This document shows, in pieces, positions 33,861 to 42,185 of a stretch of DNA of 64,000 nucleotides. The notes beneath the pieces were generated by a model. The model saw nothing but the letters and a program-made list of their open reading frames with translations, had not been told where the DNA came from and made no database searches. This DNA comes from Clostridium fessum (lineage in GTDB: Bacteria > Bacillota > Clostridia > Lachnospirales > Lachnospiraceae): positions 1,023,077-1,087,076 of the forward strand of contig NZ_PYLO01000001.1 of the NCBI RefSeq assembly GCF_003024715.1, in the 5' to 3' direction. Both the position numbers and the translations under genes were made by a program. Numbering within the stretch: position 1 is the first letter of the stretch; the number at the start of each line of letters is the position of its first letter.

Positions 33861-34490
33861 TTATACTGGAAATTCAATATTCCACAATCGTTCCCAGCCA
33901 CCTGTATTAAATTCTTTCAGTTGATGTACATTTTTCTTTGCAGTCTCCCTGTCTATATCATGCTCAATGATCTGAAATACTGATGAAAAAAATCCCGTAT
34001 AGATCATATGCATAAGGCTTTCCTCTACAATCGGTATTTTTACACCGTTCTCTTTCATCTTTTCCATATAATTCAGGCTGGACTTCATTTCCCGCTCTAC
34101 CATATTGTGTATGAATAATTCAAATTTTCCACTGTCTCCGCATTTCAACAATAATCTGAAATTATCATAATGATCATAGATATAATCAACCATCTGCTCC
34201 ATCCCATCACTGGATGTATCCGACATATTCCTTGTCTGATCACTGGCAGAAAGCTTTTCAAACTCCTCAACGATCTGGTCATAAATCTGATAAATATGTT
34301 CCATATAAGGATCCGTCAGTGCATCAAAAAGTGCCTCTTTCGTCGGATAATATTTGTAAAATGCGCCAGTAGTAAGTCCTGCATCTTTTACAATATTTCT
34401 TAAAGATGCTCCTGTCAAACCATCTTTCAGAAAATGTTTTCTGGCTGTATCTAATATGTTTTTCTGTGTATCTTCTGCTTTCGTCGACAT
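33861..34490 (-). CDS. TetR/AcrR-family regulator
   Basis: The 209-aa protein starts MSTKAEDTQKNILDTARKHF; its TetR helix-turn-helix includes GASLRNIVKDAGLTTGAFYKYYPTKEALFDAL (residues about 25-57). The C-terminal ligand domain is helical and diverged. The ATG at 34490 follows AGAGGA; the longer frame from TTG at 34520 would start inside the operator. The 36-bp palindrome just upstream should be its own operator. It probably senses a compound exported (or imported) by the ABC pair. Confidence 0.88.
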   Translation of the reverse strand: MSTKAEDTQKNILDTARKHFLKDGLTGASLRNIVKDAGLTTGAFYKYYPTKEALFDALTDPYMEHIYQIYDQIVEEFEKLSASDQTRNMSDTSSDGMEQMVDYIYDHYDNFRLLLKCGDSGKFELFIHNMVEREMKSSLNYMEKMKENGVKIPIVEESLMHMIYTGFFSSVFQIIEHDIDRETAKKNVHQLKEFNTGGWERLWNIEFPV

Positions 34491-34518
34491 TCTTTTCGTA
34501 TCCTCTAAACTTCTTTTC

Positions 34519-34577
34519 AAAATATAACAGTGCTATATAACACTGTTATATTTTAACTCCTTACAGGAATTTGTCAA
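34519..34577 (-). promoter_or_regulatory. tetR promoter with a 14-bp-arm operator palindrome
   Basis: AAAATATAACAGTG (34519-34532) is the exact reverse complement of 34541-34554, with an 8-bp centre. On the minus strand TTGACA (34572-34577) and TAAAAT (34550-34555) are 16 nt apart, and the palindrome covers the -10 and the start region. Confidence 0.85.
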
Positions 34578-34646
34578 GTCTTGGTGTTTCAATTTTTTAT
34601 TTTCCTCGTGTATTCAGTTTCCACTCCGCAGATGCTTTCTGCAGTT

Positions 34647-35340
34647 TTACAAGTCTGTTCTATTCAGACAGATTTTCTGTTCCTCAGATCGTCGTTGCTC
34701 TGCTGAAGCGATTGATTCAGCTTCTGCGTTTCGGACAATTCGGTTGTCAGACACTGAATTCCTACGGTTGATTTCCGAACTTCTTCTCGCAATCTCTGCC
34801 TGTCGGACAAGATCGTCTGTCTCTCTTCTTCCAGCATCTGTATCTGCTTTTTCTGTGTCCGCATGAACTCTTTCGCTCTCTCGAAACTCTGCATTAGAAG
34901 ATCTTTTTCTACTTTGAGCTTGATCGGTGATTCCTCCGGCAGCTGCGATGGCTGTGTCAAGTTCTCTGTAATAATTTCTAAGTTCTTCGGCTGCTCTGCT
35001 TTCTCTGATTTCAATATCTCTGGATTTTTTCCTATTTCTATCAAATTCATTCTCTAGTCCCTCCTTGCTGATATCCAGATGAAATGTTTTTGACAGATTG
35101 CTGTCTCTCACCTTCTTCCCATCCTGGTTCTGAAAAGTAATGTGCTTCCGTTTCTCTGTCCAATTTACATTCCATCCAAACTGTTTCATTTTTTCCTTAA
35201 ACTTTTCTTTGCTGATACAATTTTCCAGTGCTTTTAACACTGCCATTGCACAATCCGCTACTAAGCTGTCTTTCACCTGCTGATGGAACAGGTTATATTT
35301 ATCTTTGCTCCATGCAATGACTTCCCCTTTTTCAATCTGG
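34647..35340 (-). pseudogene. Relaxase (mobilisation nuclease) C-terminal fragment
   Basis: The reading frame is open from about 35340 to the stop at 34647 and resembles the C-terminal part of Tn1549-type relaxases: GEVIAWSKDKYNLFHQQV, VNWTEKRKHITFQNQDGKKV and NLSKTFHLDISKEGL, followed by a charged helical tail. The N-terminal nuclease domain with its Tyr and His triad is absent. Upstream the frame runs into the 5' fragment of an unrelated replication gene, so a deletion fused the two. Confidence 0.7.
34664..35050 (-). CDS. Possible overprinted coiled-coil protein nested in the relaxase fragment
   Basis: A second frame inside the relaxase remnant runs from ATG at 35050 to a stop at 34664 (128 codons). 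AAGGAGG stands 9 nt before the ATG. The product begins MNLIEIGKNPEILKSEK and is largely a predicted coiled coil (EKDLLMQSFERAKEFMRTQK, QMLEEERQTILSDRQRLREE). Both frames look protein-like, so this is either a real nested gene of this relaxase family or an artefact of a repetitive, charged tail. I cannot separate these without comparing homologues. Confidence 0.4.
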   Translation of the reverse strand: MNLIEIGKNPEILKSEKAEQPKNLEIITENLTQPSQLPEESPIKLKVEKDLLMQSFERAKEFMRTQKKQIQMLEEERQTILSDRQRLREEVRKSTVGIQCLTTELSETQKLNQSLQQSNDDLRNRKSV

Positions 35341-35415
35341 CTTCTTATTCTTGAAATGGTGATTACTCATTACCGTAAAATTCTTAGTTCTCTCTACACG
35401 AAAAATCTGTGCCAT
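35332..35415 (-). pseudogene. Replication initiator/DnaD-like protein, 5' fragment
   Basis: The frame starts at ATG 35415 after GGAAAGGAAG and reads MAQIFRVERTKNFTVMSNHH before a stop at 35332 (27 aa). This opening is like that of helix-turn-helix replication proteins carried on plasmids and integrative elements, which are normally several hundred residues long. The rest has been lost in a deletion that joined it to the relaxase remnant. Confidence 0.55.
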
Positions 35416-35508
35416 TCTATCTCACTTCCTTTCCAGACAGAAAAAGACGCAAGCCACATTTCTATGACTCACGCCTTTCTCTGCACTTCATTATTAAATT
35501 GAAAATTT

Positions 35509-36009
35509 CTATTCTTCTTTCCTTTCTTCTGGTTTCTTCGATATTGCAGTTCGTTCATAAAGCATGGATTTTTTTCTTTCACGCAGTGTTCGCACTGACC
35601 AGTTTTCCTGCATACACATTGCAGCATAAAAATCTCTTTTTAACTCATCTTGTATTGGCAGAATCTCTACAAAATGCGACCAGGTCAATTGTTGCGACAA
35701 TGTCGCAACTTTTTCGAAGTCAGGAAATTCCTGATAAAACTTAATCATTCTTGAAATTGATGTTTTATCAAATCCCGAACCATACTCCTGTTCCAGCCGT
35801 TTACTGACTTCTGCAACAACCTTTTTTCCATACTCAGGCTTATTATTTCCAGTTAACTCCACACTAAGTCTTTTTCCAATTCCCCAATTAAGAGAAATAA
35901 TGGCATCATTCACAACTTTTTTTACATTAGTTTTCTTTTCCCTGATTAACGCATTTATTTCATCATAAATATTATCAATATTATCTGCTATTAATATCTC
36001 TTTTTTCAT
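35509..36009 (-). CDS. DUF1016 (YhcG N-terminal) domain protein, truncated
   Basis: The 166-aa product starts MKKEILIADNIDNIYDEINA, with AAGGGG before the ATG. It carries the DUF1016 N-terminal helical domain: VVNDAIISLNWGIGKRL, RLEQEYGSGFDKTSISRMIKFYQEFPDF and LTWSHFVEILPI. Full-length family members continue into a PDDEXK-type nuclease domain, for a total near 350 residues. Here the frame ends at ISKKPEERKEE, so the nuclease half is missing. The family appears in mobile and defence-like loci with unclear roles. Confidence 0.75.
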   Translation of the reverse strand: MKKEILIADNIDNIYDEINALIREKKTNVKKVVNDAIISLNWGIGKRLSVELTGNNKPEYGKKVVAEVSKRLEQEYGSGFDKTSISRMIKFYQEFPDFEKVATLSQQLTWSHFVEILPIQDELKRDFYAAMCMQENWSVRTLRERKKSMLYERTAISKKPEERKEE

Positions 36010-36166
36010 TATCGATCCCCTTCTATAACTTGAAATGCCAAATTGGCATTTCAAAACTGTCCCAACTGCTTACTGTTATATTACCCTATTTTTCTCATTC
36101 TGCCTACTGCTTTTTCATGGTCACATATAATAATGAGGTCGCATTCCACGACCTCATCACCTTCAT

Positions 36167-36514
36167 TTAAACATAAATCAATTCCTTGAGAATAATTTCT
36201 TCCGCAATCGCTCTGTGCTGATTAACAGCTCTTACCCAGGTCATCTGATCTGCTTCTTTATCCGGCAGTGGTTCTTTTTCTTCTAACTGCTTCAGAATTA
36301 CCTTTTCCCATTCTCTGGCTGCCTTGTCCACTTCCAGAAGATGCTCTCCAATGGTGTCCTGCAGAAGCATCACCTGATAAGTTGAATTTCGATGGTTTTT
36401 CAGATAATCTCTGCGAAGAAAACCATACTTGCCAAGTTGCTCCATCTGTTCACCGGATTTATAGGTGCGATTCGGGATTAGATATCCATTTACATTTGTA
36501 TACGTTAATTTCAT
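36167..36514 (-). CDS. TnpV family transposon-encoded protein
   Basis: The 115-aa protein starts MKLTYTNVNGYLIPN and contains the TnpV pattern GKYGFLRRDYLKNHRNSTYQ, then HLLEVDKAAREW. The ATG at 36514 follows GGAGAG; an in-frame ATG six codons earlier has no ribosome site. TnpV is found on Tn4451-like and related mobilisable elements; its role is unknown. It supports a mobilisable-transposon origin of the region. Confidence 0.8.
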   Translation of the reverse strand: MKLTYTNVNGYLIPNRTYKSGEQMEQLGKYGFLRRDYLKNHRNSTYQVMLLQDTIGEHLLEVDKAAREWEKVILKQLEEKEPLPDKEADQMTWVRAVNQHRAIAEEIILKELIYV

Positions 36515-36544
36515 TTTATTAGCACTCTCCATTTCTCATCTTTT

Positions 36545-36573
36545 TTTGACCACAAATTTACGACATTTACGAC
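36545..36573. repeat. Right-end arm-type repeats
   Basis: TTTGACCACAAATTTACGAC is followed at once by ATTTACGACAAA. They match the left-end repeats in the same orientation. Confidence 0.55.
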
Positions 36574-36691
36574 AAATCTGACACTGCTTTACAATACCAG
36601 ACAAAATGGCTGATGCCCCGGAAAGCCTGTAAAACAGGCACTTCTAGGATACACAAGACAGAACAAAAATCGACTTCCATTATCAATAGGT

Positions 36692-36722
36692 GAGTGCTAA
36701 TTATTTGTGAATATTTTGTGAA
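36692..36722. other. Right boundary repeat (attR-like)
   Basis: GAGTGCTAATT, TTGTGAAT and TTTTGTGAA align with 28766-28797 beside the hsp20 CIRCE. The other half of the CIRCE is absent here, so this is read as an attachment-site copy rather than an operator. From here to 36826 no gene is seen. Confidence 0.6.
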
Positions 36723-36826
36723 ATTATCAATCCTTTTTCTCTCTATTGATACTGCCACACTAGAGAGGATAGGAGAATTCTTGCAAAGTGTTGTTAAAAA
36801 AGTAAATCTCTAATATTATTCTTATA

Positions 36827-37798
36827 CTATTTCATAATCAAAACCGTCGCCAGAATACAGACGAATCCAATCAACTCTGCCGGTGTAAAAACGGAATTCA
36901 GCCAGACCGCTGACAGGCACGCCGCCGTCAGCGGTTCCAGGCAGGCAAGCACCGAAGCGCGCACCGGTCCCGTCAAAGAAACTCCCTTTAAAAAAAGAGT
37001 ATACGCAACCGCACTTCCCAGTATCACAAGCACACCCAGATAAAATGCGGCATGACCGTCCAGCCCCGCCGGAACTTCCCAGATGCGGACGGCTCCCGAT
37101 AGAAACACGCCGCCGATAAACATTCCCATCCCGGTTGCAGGAATACTTCCCCACTGCTTCACCGGATTTTTTGAAAGCAGGAAATACGCAGCTGCGCCGA
37201 CACCTCCCATGATTCCCCAGAAAAGTCCCTTCGCCGTCAGTTCCATGCCGTCCAGTCTTCCTCCCGTCGCGATCAGCCAGACTCCAAAGAATGCCAGACA
37301 GATACAGAAAAACGTCCGTTTCGTGGGCAATGTACGTTCTGCCGCGCATACAAAGACCGCCACGAAGATAATCGATAAATTCTGCAGCACCGTCGCCGTT
37401 CCCGAATTGGTCCATTTGATTGCATTTAAGTACGCATACTGGGACAGCACCAATCCCAGAAACGAAAACAGCACCATCTGAGCCATCGCTTTCTTATCCT
37501 GAACCAATGCCCGCACCGGCAATTTTCCCTTCGCAGCGGCAGCAAGCAGAAGAATCGTCCCCGCCCCCAGCATTCTAAGCGCCGTCACCCACGCCGCATC
37601 GATCGGGTAGGATGAAAACAGTGCCTCCCCGCATGTTCCCGAAAATCCCCAGCTAGTCGCACCGATCATGCAGCAGAGAGCGCCGAGGCGGGCAGACGAA
37701 GAAGGAACTTCTGTGGAATTTGATGCCTGTTTTTCTGTGGCATGATTCGACTCCTTGATGTTCATTTGATTCTTTCCATCTCTATTTCTTTTTAACAT
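36827..37798 (-). CDS. EamA/DMT-family transporter
   Basis: The 323-aa protein has ten predicted membrane segments in two EamA repeats (about 38-170 and 185-323), with SSYPIDAAWVTALRMLGAG near 67 and PVRASVLACLEPLTAACLSA near 285. DMT transporters export or import amino acids, nucleotides or other metabolites. GGAG lies 9 nt before the ATG at 37798. It is divergent from the AraC-type regulator gene, which probably controls it. The substrate is unknown. Confidence 0.9.
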   Translation of the reverse strand: MLKRNRDGKNQMNIKESNHATEKQASNSTEVPSSSARLGALCCMIGATSWGFSGTCGEALFSSYPIDAAWVTALRMLGAGTILLLAAAAKGKLPVRALVQDKKAMAQMVLFSFLGLVLSQYAYLNAIKWTNSGTATVLQNLSIIFVAVFVCAAERTLPTKRTFFCICLAFFGVWLIATGGRLDGMELTAKGLFWGIMGGVGAAAYFLLSKNPVKQWGSIPATGMGMFIGGVFLSGAVRIWEVPAGLDGHAAFYLGVLVILGSAVAYTLFLKGVSLTGPVRASVLACLEPLTAACLSAVWLNSVFTPAELIGFVCILATVLIMK

Positions 37799-37856
37799 CT
37801 TTCATTTCTCCACTATTCTTTTATGAGTTTCGTTCTTTTTCATTGACTTTATCATT

Positions 37857-37894
37857 ATATCGGTATTATCTTTATTTATATATAAAAATATCGG
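37857..37894. promoter_or_regulatory. Direct repeats ATATCGG between the divergent EamA and AraC genes
   Basis: ATATCGG occurs at 37857-37863 and 37888-37894, 31 bp apart, which is three helical turns. Spaced direct repeats are a usual target for AraC-family regulators. Minus-strand TATAAT (37855-37860 region) overlaps the first copy. Confidence 0.5.
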
Positions 37895-37922
37895 CTTATT
37901 TTTTCATTATATTGAGGTTATT

Positions 37923-38840
37923 ATGATTACAAACTATCTTTCCATAAATTCTGACCGGGAGGAAAACCTGATTCGTATTTTCCCGGATTTTCCGGTTTCG
38001 GTGTACCGAACCGACTTTTCCGATCCGTCTTATCAGCTTGTGAGCTGGCACTGGCATGAAGATTTCCAGTTCTGCCTGGTCGAGCGCGGCGAGGTCTGTT
38101 TTCAGACGCCTGGTTCCAGATTCCCAATTTCGTCCGGCTGCGGTATTTTTTTTAACCGGCGGCTCGTCCACAGCGCTTTGCCATTGACGACGGATTCCTC
38201 CTACTACTGCATCAATTTTTCCCCGGCGCTTCTGACTGCTGCCAGCGGGGCTGCTTTGTCGGATGCGATGGTTCTGCCCCTTTTGAATGAGGAAACCTTG
38301 TCTTTTTTCCAGTTTGACGCCCTCACCCCCGACGGCTCTCTGCTGGCGGACTCCATCTGCCGTATTTTACAGCTTTCAGAGAATCACACACCTGAAAGCT
38401 CGTTTCAGGTATATGGTATCCTGTTTTCCCTCTGGATCATCGCCTGGCGCTTTCTCCGTCAAGACGAATCCACGTTCAATAAACGCGGTGATACTTCTGC
38501 CGCCAACAGCCGCCTGAAAGAGATTTTTCACTACTTGCAGGCGCATTACTCGCAGAAAATCACCCTGCGCGAGATCTCTGACGCAGTCTGCCTCTGTCCG
38601 GAAGAATGTGAACGTTTTTTCAAACGGATGACTGGCATCACGATTTTCCAGTATCTCCTTGAATACCGGATCAAAAAAAGCCAGGAGCTTTTGAACAACT
38701 CCCGCCTATCTATCGCGGAAATTGCCCAAAGCTCCGGCTTTACAACACAAAGCTACTATTCTTCCTGTTTCAAACGCCTGACCGGATGTACACCGGGGGC
38801 GTATCGTAAGCGGAAAATTTCTCTTATAACTTTTCTTTAA
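37923..38840 (+). CDS. AraC-family transcriptional regulator
   Basis: The 305-aa protein has an N-terminal cupin-like sensor domain (about 20-140, with SWHWHEDFQFCLVERGEV) and a C-terminal double helix-turn-helix (about 205-300): ITLREISDAVCLCPEECERF and LSIAEIAQSSGFTTQSYYSS, ending FKRLTGCTPGAYRK. It probably binds a small effector and regulates the divergent EamA transporter gene 124 bp away. No strong ribosome site precedes the ATG (TTGAGGTTATT). Confidence 0.9.
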   Translation: MITNYLSINSDREENLIRIFPDFPVSVYRTDFSDPSYQLVSWHWHEDFQFCLVERGEVCFQTPGSRFPISSGCGIFFNRRLVHSALPLTTDSSYYCINFSPALLTAASGAALSDAMVLPLLNEETLSFFQFDALTPDGSLLADSICRILQLSENHTPESSFQVYGILFSLWIIAWRFLRQDESTFNKRGDTSAANSRLKEIFHYLQAHYSQKITLREISDAVCLCPEECERFFKRMTGITIFQYLLEYRIKKSQELLNNSRLSIAEIAQSSGFTTQSYYSSCFKRLTGCTPGAYRKRKISLITFL

Positions 38841-38932
38841 GGAATTGCTTCTTCTTGAAACTTCCTTAACCGTGTTCTCATCCGATTCTTTCCATACACA
38901 GCACAAACGAGACACTTTGCATCCCTGTTTTA

Positions 38933-40021
38933 TCAGGGATTGCAGTTCTTACATGGTTCATATCCCTCTGCAATCACTTCATCGCGCGTACCGGTAAATT
39001 CCTGCCGGTTTGCCGCCTTCATCTGGGTGACAGATGTGCAGCTTGGAAGGTGAAATTTTTTCGAGTTGGTATTGAGAATGTAGGTCTGAACCGTCGCACT
39101 GCTTCCAGAGGATCCAGCGCCGCCTCCCGACGAACCAGCTGCTCCCGATCCAGCCGATTGATTCTGGCTGCTGCCATTTCCAGCCGTTCCCTGTCCGGCT
39201 GTGATTCCCGCACTTCCAGAGCCGTCCGCCCAGCTTTCTCCTGTCGCATAATCGATCGCAATACCAGGCTGGACATTATAGACGTACACGCAGAACAGCA
39301 CTCCCTCGCCCTGATCCTCGACGGATTCCGCCTCCATCAGGACGCCGGAGGCAACCAGATTATTGCCCTCAAAAACCGGCGTTACGCGGTACATGACATG
39401 GTTTCCGGTTTCTTTCACATAATCGGCTGTCAGATTTTCAAATGGCAGCATTCCCTGTACGTTCAGATAGCGGGTTCCGGTAATCAGGTTTTTGACATTA
39501 GCATTCTCCGCCGTAAGCTGGTAGCCGATCAGATGACAACGGTTATAGAGATACTTTCCATCCACATTGTCATACTTCGCCGTATGCCAGCCCGTCGGCT
39601 TGACTTCCCCGATCGAGCCGCGCTTCTCCGTCGGCATCGTATCCTGCGAAACCGAAGCATATGCCACGCCGCAGCGCCCCAGGCTGTCCAGATCACTGTA
39701 ACTCTCAAACGATACATCCGTCAGGTCCGCATCGGTAAAATACGGCACATTTCCATTGACCGCCACATACGGATGACCGGAATATGCCGGTACATCCGCC
39801 AGATTAAATGACGTTCCTGAAGCAGAAGATACACGGTTTCCACCATTTTCTGACGATGACACCGCCTGTGAATCTCCGTCCGCACTTTCCGCCTGATTTT
39901 CCTCCGCGCTGACACTTCCGTTTCCATTCAGACTTCCCTCTGGAATCTCCTGCGCGCACGCTGAAACAGACAGCATCGCCGCTGCAGCCAGCCCCAGAAG
40001 CCACATTTTCAATTTTCTCAT
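38933..40021 (-). CDS. Secreted DNA/RNA non-specific endonuclease, lipoprotein
   Basis: The 362-aa product starts MRKLKMWLLGLAAAAMLSVS with a lipobox SVSAC. A Ser/Glu/Gly linker (25-70) precedes the nuclease domain (about 80-255). This includes RGSIGEVKPTGWHTAKYD and YLYNRCHLIGYQLTAENAN, where NRCHLIGYQL stands for the catalytic DRGH-like motif. A Gly/Ser-rich linker leads to a C-terminal Cys-containing module (KFHLPSCTSVTQM, EPCKNCNP) like the Ada metal-binding knuckle. Homologues degrade extracellular DNA for nutrition or DNA uptake. Confidence 0.88.
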   Translation of the reverse strand: MRKLKMWLLGLAAAAMLSVSACAQEIPEGSLNGNGSVSAEENQAESADGDSQAVSSSENGGNRVSSASGTSFNLADVPAYSGHPYVAVNGNVPYFTDADLTDVSFESYSDLDSLGRCGVAYASVSQDTMPTEKRGSIGEVKPTGWHTAKYDNVDGKYLYNRCHLIGYQLTAENANVKNLITGTRYLNVQGMLPFENLTADYVKETGNHVMYRVTPVFEGNNLVASGVLMEAESVEDQGEGVLFCVYVYNVQPGIAIDYATGESWADGSGSAGITAGQGTAGNGSSQNQSAGSGAAGSSGGGAGSSGSSATVQTYILNTNSKKFHLPSCTSVTQMKAANRQEFTGTRDEVIAEGYEPCKNCNP

Positions 40022-40186
40022 ATGAATTTCTGCCTTTCCGTTTAAGCCTATCCCTTTCAGAGCCATGTAGATTTGCGCGTTCTGGCGCCTGATTTTCAGG
40101 TGCAGAACCGGCTCTTTTTTATATTTGACTTGTTTTTTATGTTTTTCTTACTCTTTTATATTGTACTTACTTTTTATGTATATTTT

Positions 40187-40624
40187 TTACCTGCGCACAT
40201 ACCGCTCTTCTGTGATTTTCTCATGCGAGGAACCCGCATATTCCTGCGTTTCTGCCAGCTTCCAGCTGCCCAGATCCATCTTAAAATACATATCTGCCGG
40301 ATAATCCCGGTTCCAATGACAAAGAATCACTTCTTCGATCCGGCTCTCATACGGAACAACATCCTTGTCCTCGACAAAACAGTACTCTCCCGGCCCCGCC
40401 TTTTCCAAAAACGCTTCATCTGCCTGAATCTGCCCGGATTGTTCCTGTTCTTTCGGCATATTTCCATTCACCTGTAAAAACTGTTTCTGGCTGTATGCAT
40501 TCATCCACAGTTTTTTCCCACCTGTCAGCTCCAGAATACGCTTTCTAAGCACGCGGTCCTGGCTCTGCCGTCTGTGATTGAACATCATGCCGTTCTGATT
40601 ATCCACACATACAATTATCTTCAT
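40187..40624 (-). CDS. Conserved protein of unknown function
   Basis: The 145-aa cytosolic protein opens MKIIVCVDNQNGMMFNHRRQ, which looks like a strongly conserved start, continues LWMNAYSQKQF and ends near WNRDYPADMYFKMDLGSWKL. There is no signal peptide or membrane segment. It has no HxHxDH metal motif, so a metallo-beta-lactamase (RNase Z) label would not be supported. It follows the C40 peptidase gene by 36 bp on the same strand and is probably cotranscribed. Confidence 0.75.
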   Translation of the reverse strand: MKIIVCVDNQNGMMFNHRRQSQDRVLRKRILELTGGKKLWMNAYSQKQFLQVNGNMPKEQEQSGQIQADEAFLEKAGPGEYCFVEDKDVVPYESRIEEVILCHWNRDYPADMYFKMDLGSWKLAETQEYAGSSHEKITEERYVRR

Positions 40625-40660
40625 CTCTCTTTTTCTCCCTTTTTCTATCTGCTGTACGCT

Positions 40661-42019
40661 TCATGTTTCCCAAGGAATCAAAACAAGCGTCAGCTCCTCC
40701 ATCCAGGTCCGCAGATTGGGACGCCTGACTGCCAGCGTGTTGACAATCACCGATCGTACACGCACCGGCATCGTTTCTCCTTCTTTTACCAGCCTGCTCA
40801 CATCGTTTATGACATAAAAATTGCCATTCTCATATCCCAGATACATCATCACATGTCCCGGAAAATATAGAAGTGTGCCCGGTTCTAATGCTCTTAAAAT
40901 CTGCTCTTTTTCTGAGCAGCACCGCCCTGCCAGCTCTATTTTTCTAACTGGCATCTGCAGCTGACCGGTCGTATTGCGAGGCAGGATCCATCCAAAACAG
41001 CGGTACACTTCCCGGATATAGGAAGAACAATCCCGGCTTTCCAGCATCCCGCCCCAGCCGTAGCGGTCTCCCAGGCACTTGAACGCCTGTTTAATAATTT
41101 CCTCATTTGTCAAGCTCAAATATCCCACCGATACGTCCCGGCTCATCGGAATCAATCCTTTTTGCCGGAAGAAACTGCCATCCGGGGCGCGGCATGGAAG
41201 CCAGACGATGTAATTATTCCAAGACAGTCTGTTCTGTACTCTCTGTTCTGCCTGTGCTTCTGTTGTCTCTATTACCGCTCCTATCCCTTTTTTTCTGTTT
41301 GTTTCTATTGTTTCTTTTATCTCTGGGATTCCTTCTTCCACGCACAATTCCAACACCGTCCCCATCCGAAGCCGGTATGCACTGGTTCCCGGATAGACTG
41401 CACTTGCTTCCAGCCAGACCATATCCCCTGTCACTACTAACGGATGGATCGGAAATGCCGCCATCAGCCATTCCGCCCGGTTCCGACAGACTGCCACCGA
41501 CTCTGCCGATATCCAGCCCTCGCTGCATTCATTCCGGACATACAGATAACCCTCCTCCTGCACCGAACCCAAAATCAAAAGCGCTTCCCCGACCATACAG
41601 AGACAAAGTGCTGCCTCATCCCACTCCGGATCGGATGGATCCTCCTCATCAGCTAAAAAAGTCTCCATCGGAAACTGTTTGATCAACCCCTGTGAAGTCG
41701 CGATTCCATATTTGATATGAACATTTTTATCCACGGAATTTTGAGCATCACGCACAGTCCAATTTATCCCCTGTATCCCAAATGATAAGAAATTTCCACA
41801 CCATTTATCATAAACAACTCTCTCTTCTTTGGCAAAGGCTTCCTTTTTCAAATCATGCATTTCCGTTCCATATGTCCGTAAAATCCGTGCATTCAAATTT
41901 TCAATTTCTTCCGGCGTCATTTTTACTGATTCTGACACATTTTCTATATCGATCCAATGCTCTGCCTGGCATTGTTCCTTCGAAACATCTGGTGCGAATG
42001 ATAAAAAAGACGATCTCAT
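40661..42019 (-). CDS. SH3-domain NlpC/P60 (C40) peptidase
   Basis: The 452-aa protein has an N-terminal helical region (1-80), SH3-like segments (about 135-260) and a C-terminal NlpC/P60 domain (about 315-452). The nucleophile Cys is in MLESRDCSSYIREVYRCFG and the His in PGTLLYFPGHVMMYLGY. C40 enzymes cut gamma-D-Glu-diaminopimelate bonds in peptidoglycan stem peptides. No signal peptide is visible at the start MRSSFLSFAPDV, so it may act inside the cell, on wall fragments. The ATG has no strong ribosome site. Confidence 0.85.
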   Translation of the reverse strand: MRSSFLSFAPDVSKEQCQAEHWIDIENVSESVKMTPEEIENLNARILRTYGTEMHDLKKEAFAKEERVVYDKWCGNFLSFGIQGINWTVRDAQNSVDKNVHIKYGIATSQGLIKQFPMETFLADEEDPSDPEWDEAALCLCMVGEALLILGSVQEEGYLYVRNECSEGWISAESVAVCRNRAEWLMAAFPIHPLVVTGDMVWLEASAVYPGTSAYRLRMGTVLELCVEEGIPEIKETIETNRKKGIGAVIETTEAQAEQRVQNRLSWNNYIVWLPCRAPDGSFFRQKGLIPMSRDVSVGYLSLTNEEIIKQAFKCLGDRYGWGGMLESRDCSSYIREVYRCFGWILPRNTTGQLQMPVRKIELAGRCCSEKEQILRALEPGTLLYFPGHVMMYLGYENGNFYVINDVSRLVKEGETMPVRVRSVIVNTLAVRRPNLRTWMEELTLVLIPWET

Positions 42020-42059
42020 ATGAACTGATCCAAAACAGCCTGCTTAATTTTCGTATCTT

Positions 42060-42185
42060 TTATATGATGCATCTTCCTTTTTTATACACAATAAGGAATC
42101 GGCAGCCCCCCAGCTGGCGTCTCGTCGTTTCCGAAAGTGCCCCCAGCTGACTGACCAGCAAATCCATCAGATCCTCGCCGTCCAT
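42060..42185 (-). other. Small open frame (41 codons) upstream of the C40 peptidase
   Basis: From ATG at 42185 to TAA at 42060 the frame reads MDGEDLMDLLVSQLGALSET, then a short basic tail. The ribosome site is weak. It may be a small gene, a remnant or chance. Confidence 0.25.

Larger units (their letters stand above)
28766..36702. mobile_element. Decayed integrative mobile element carrying an ABC exporter
   Basis: The region is bounded by GAGTGCTAATT (28766-28776 and 36692-36702) within a longer, imperfect repeat that includes GTGAA...TTTGTGAA on the inner/right side. Arm-like repeats of the type ACCACA-N-TTTACGACA lie inside both ends (28985-29055 and 36548-36573). Contents are a truncated tyrosine recombinase, ABC exporter genes, a TetR regulator, relaxase and replication-protein remnants, a truncated DUF1016 gene and tnpV. 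The DNA is more AT-rich than its surroundings. Mobility genes are broken, so it is unlikely to move on its own. Confidence 0.7.

Noticed and set aside
36684..36722. Half CIRCE at the right element boundary as a second heat-shock operator
   Set aside because: The left half-site is missing and no heat-shock gene follows; better read as an attachment-site copy.
40187..40624. Ribonuclease Z assignment
   Set aside because: No HxHxDH or other metallo-beta-lactamase motif in the 145 residues.
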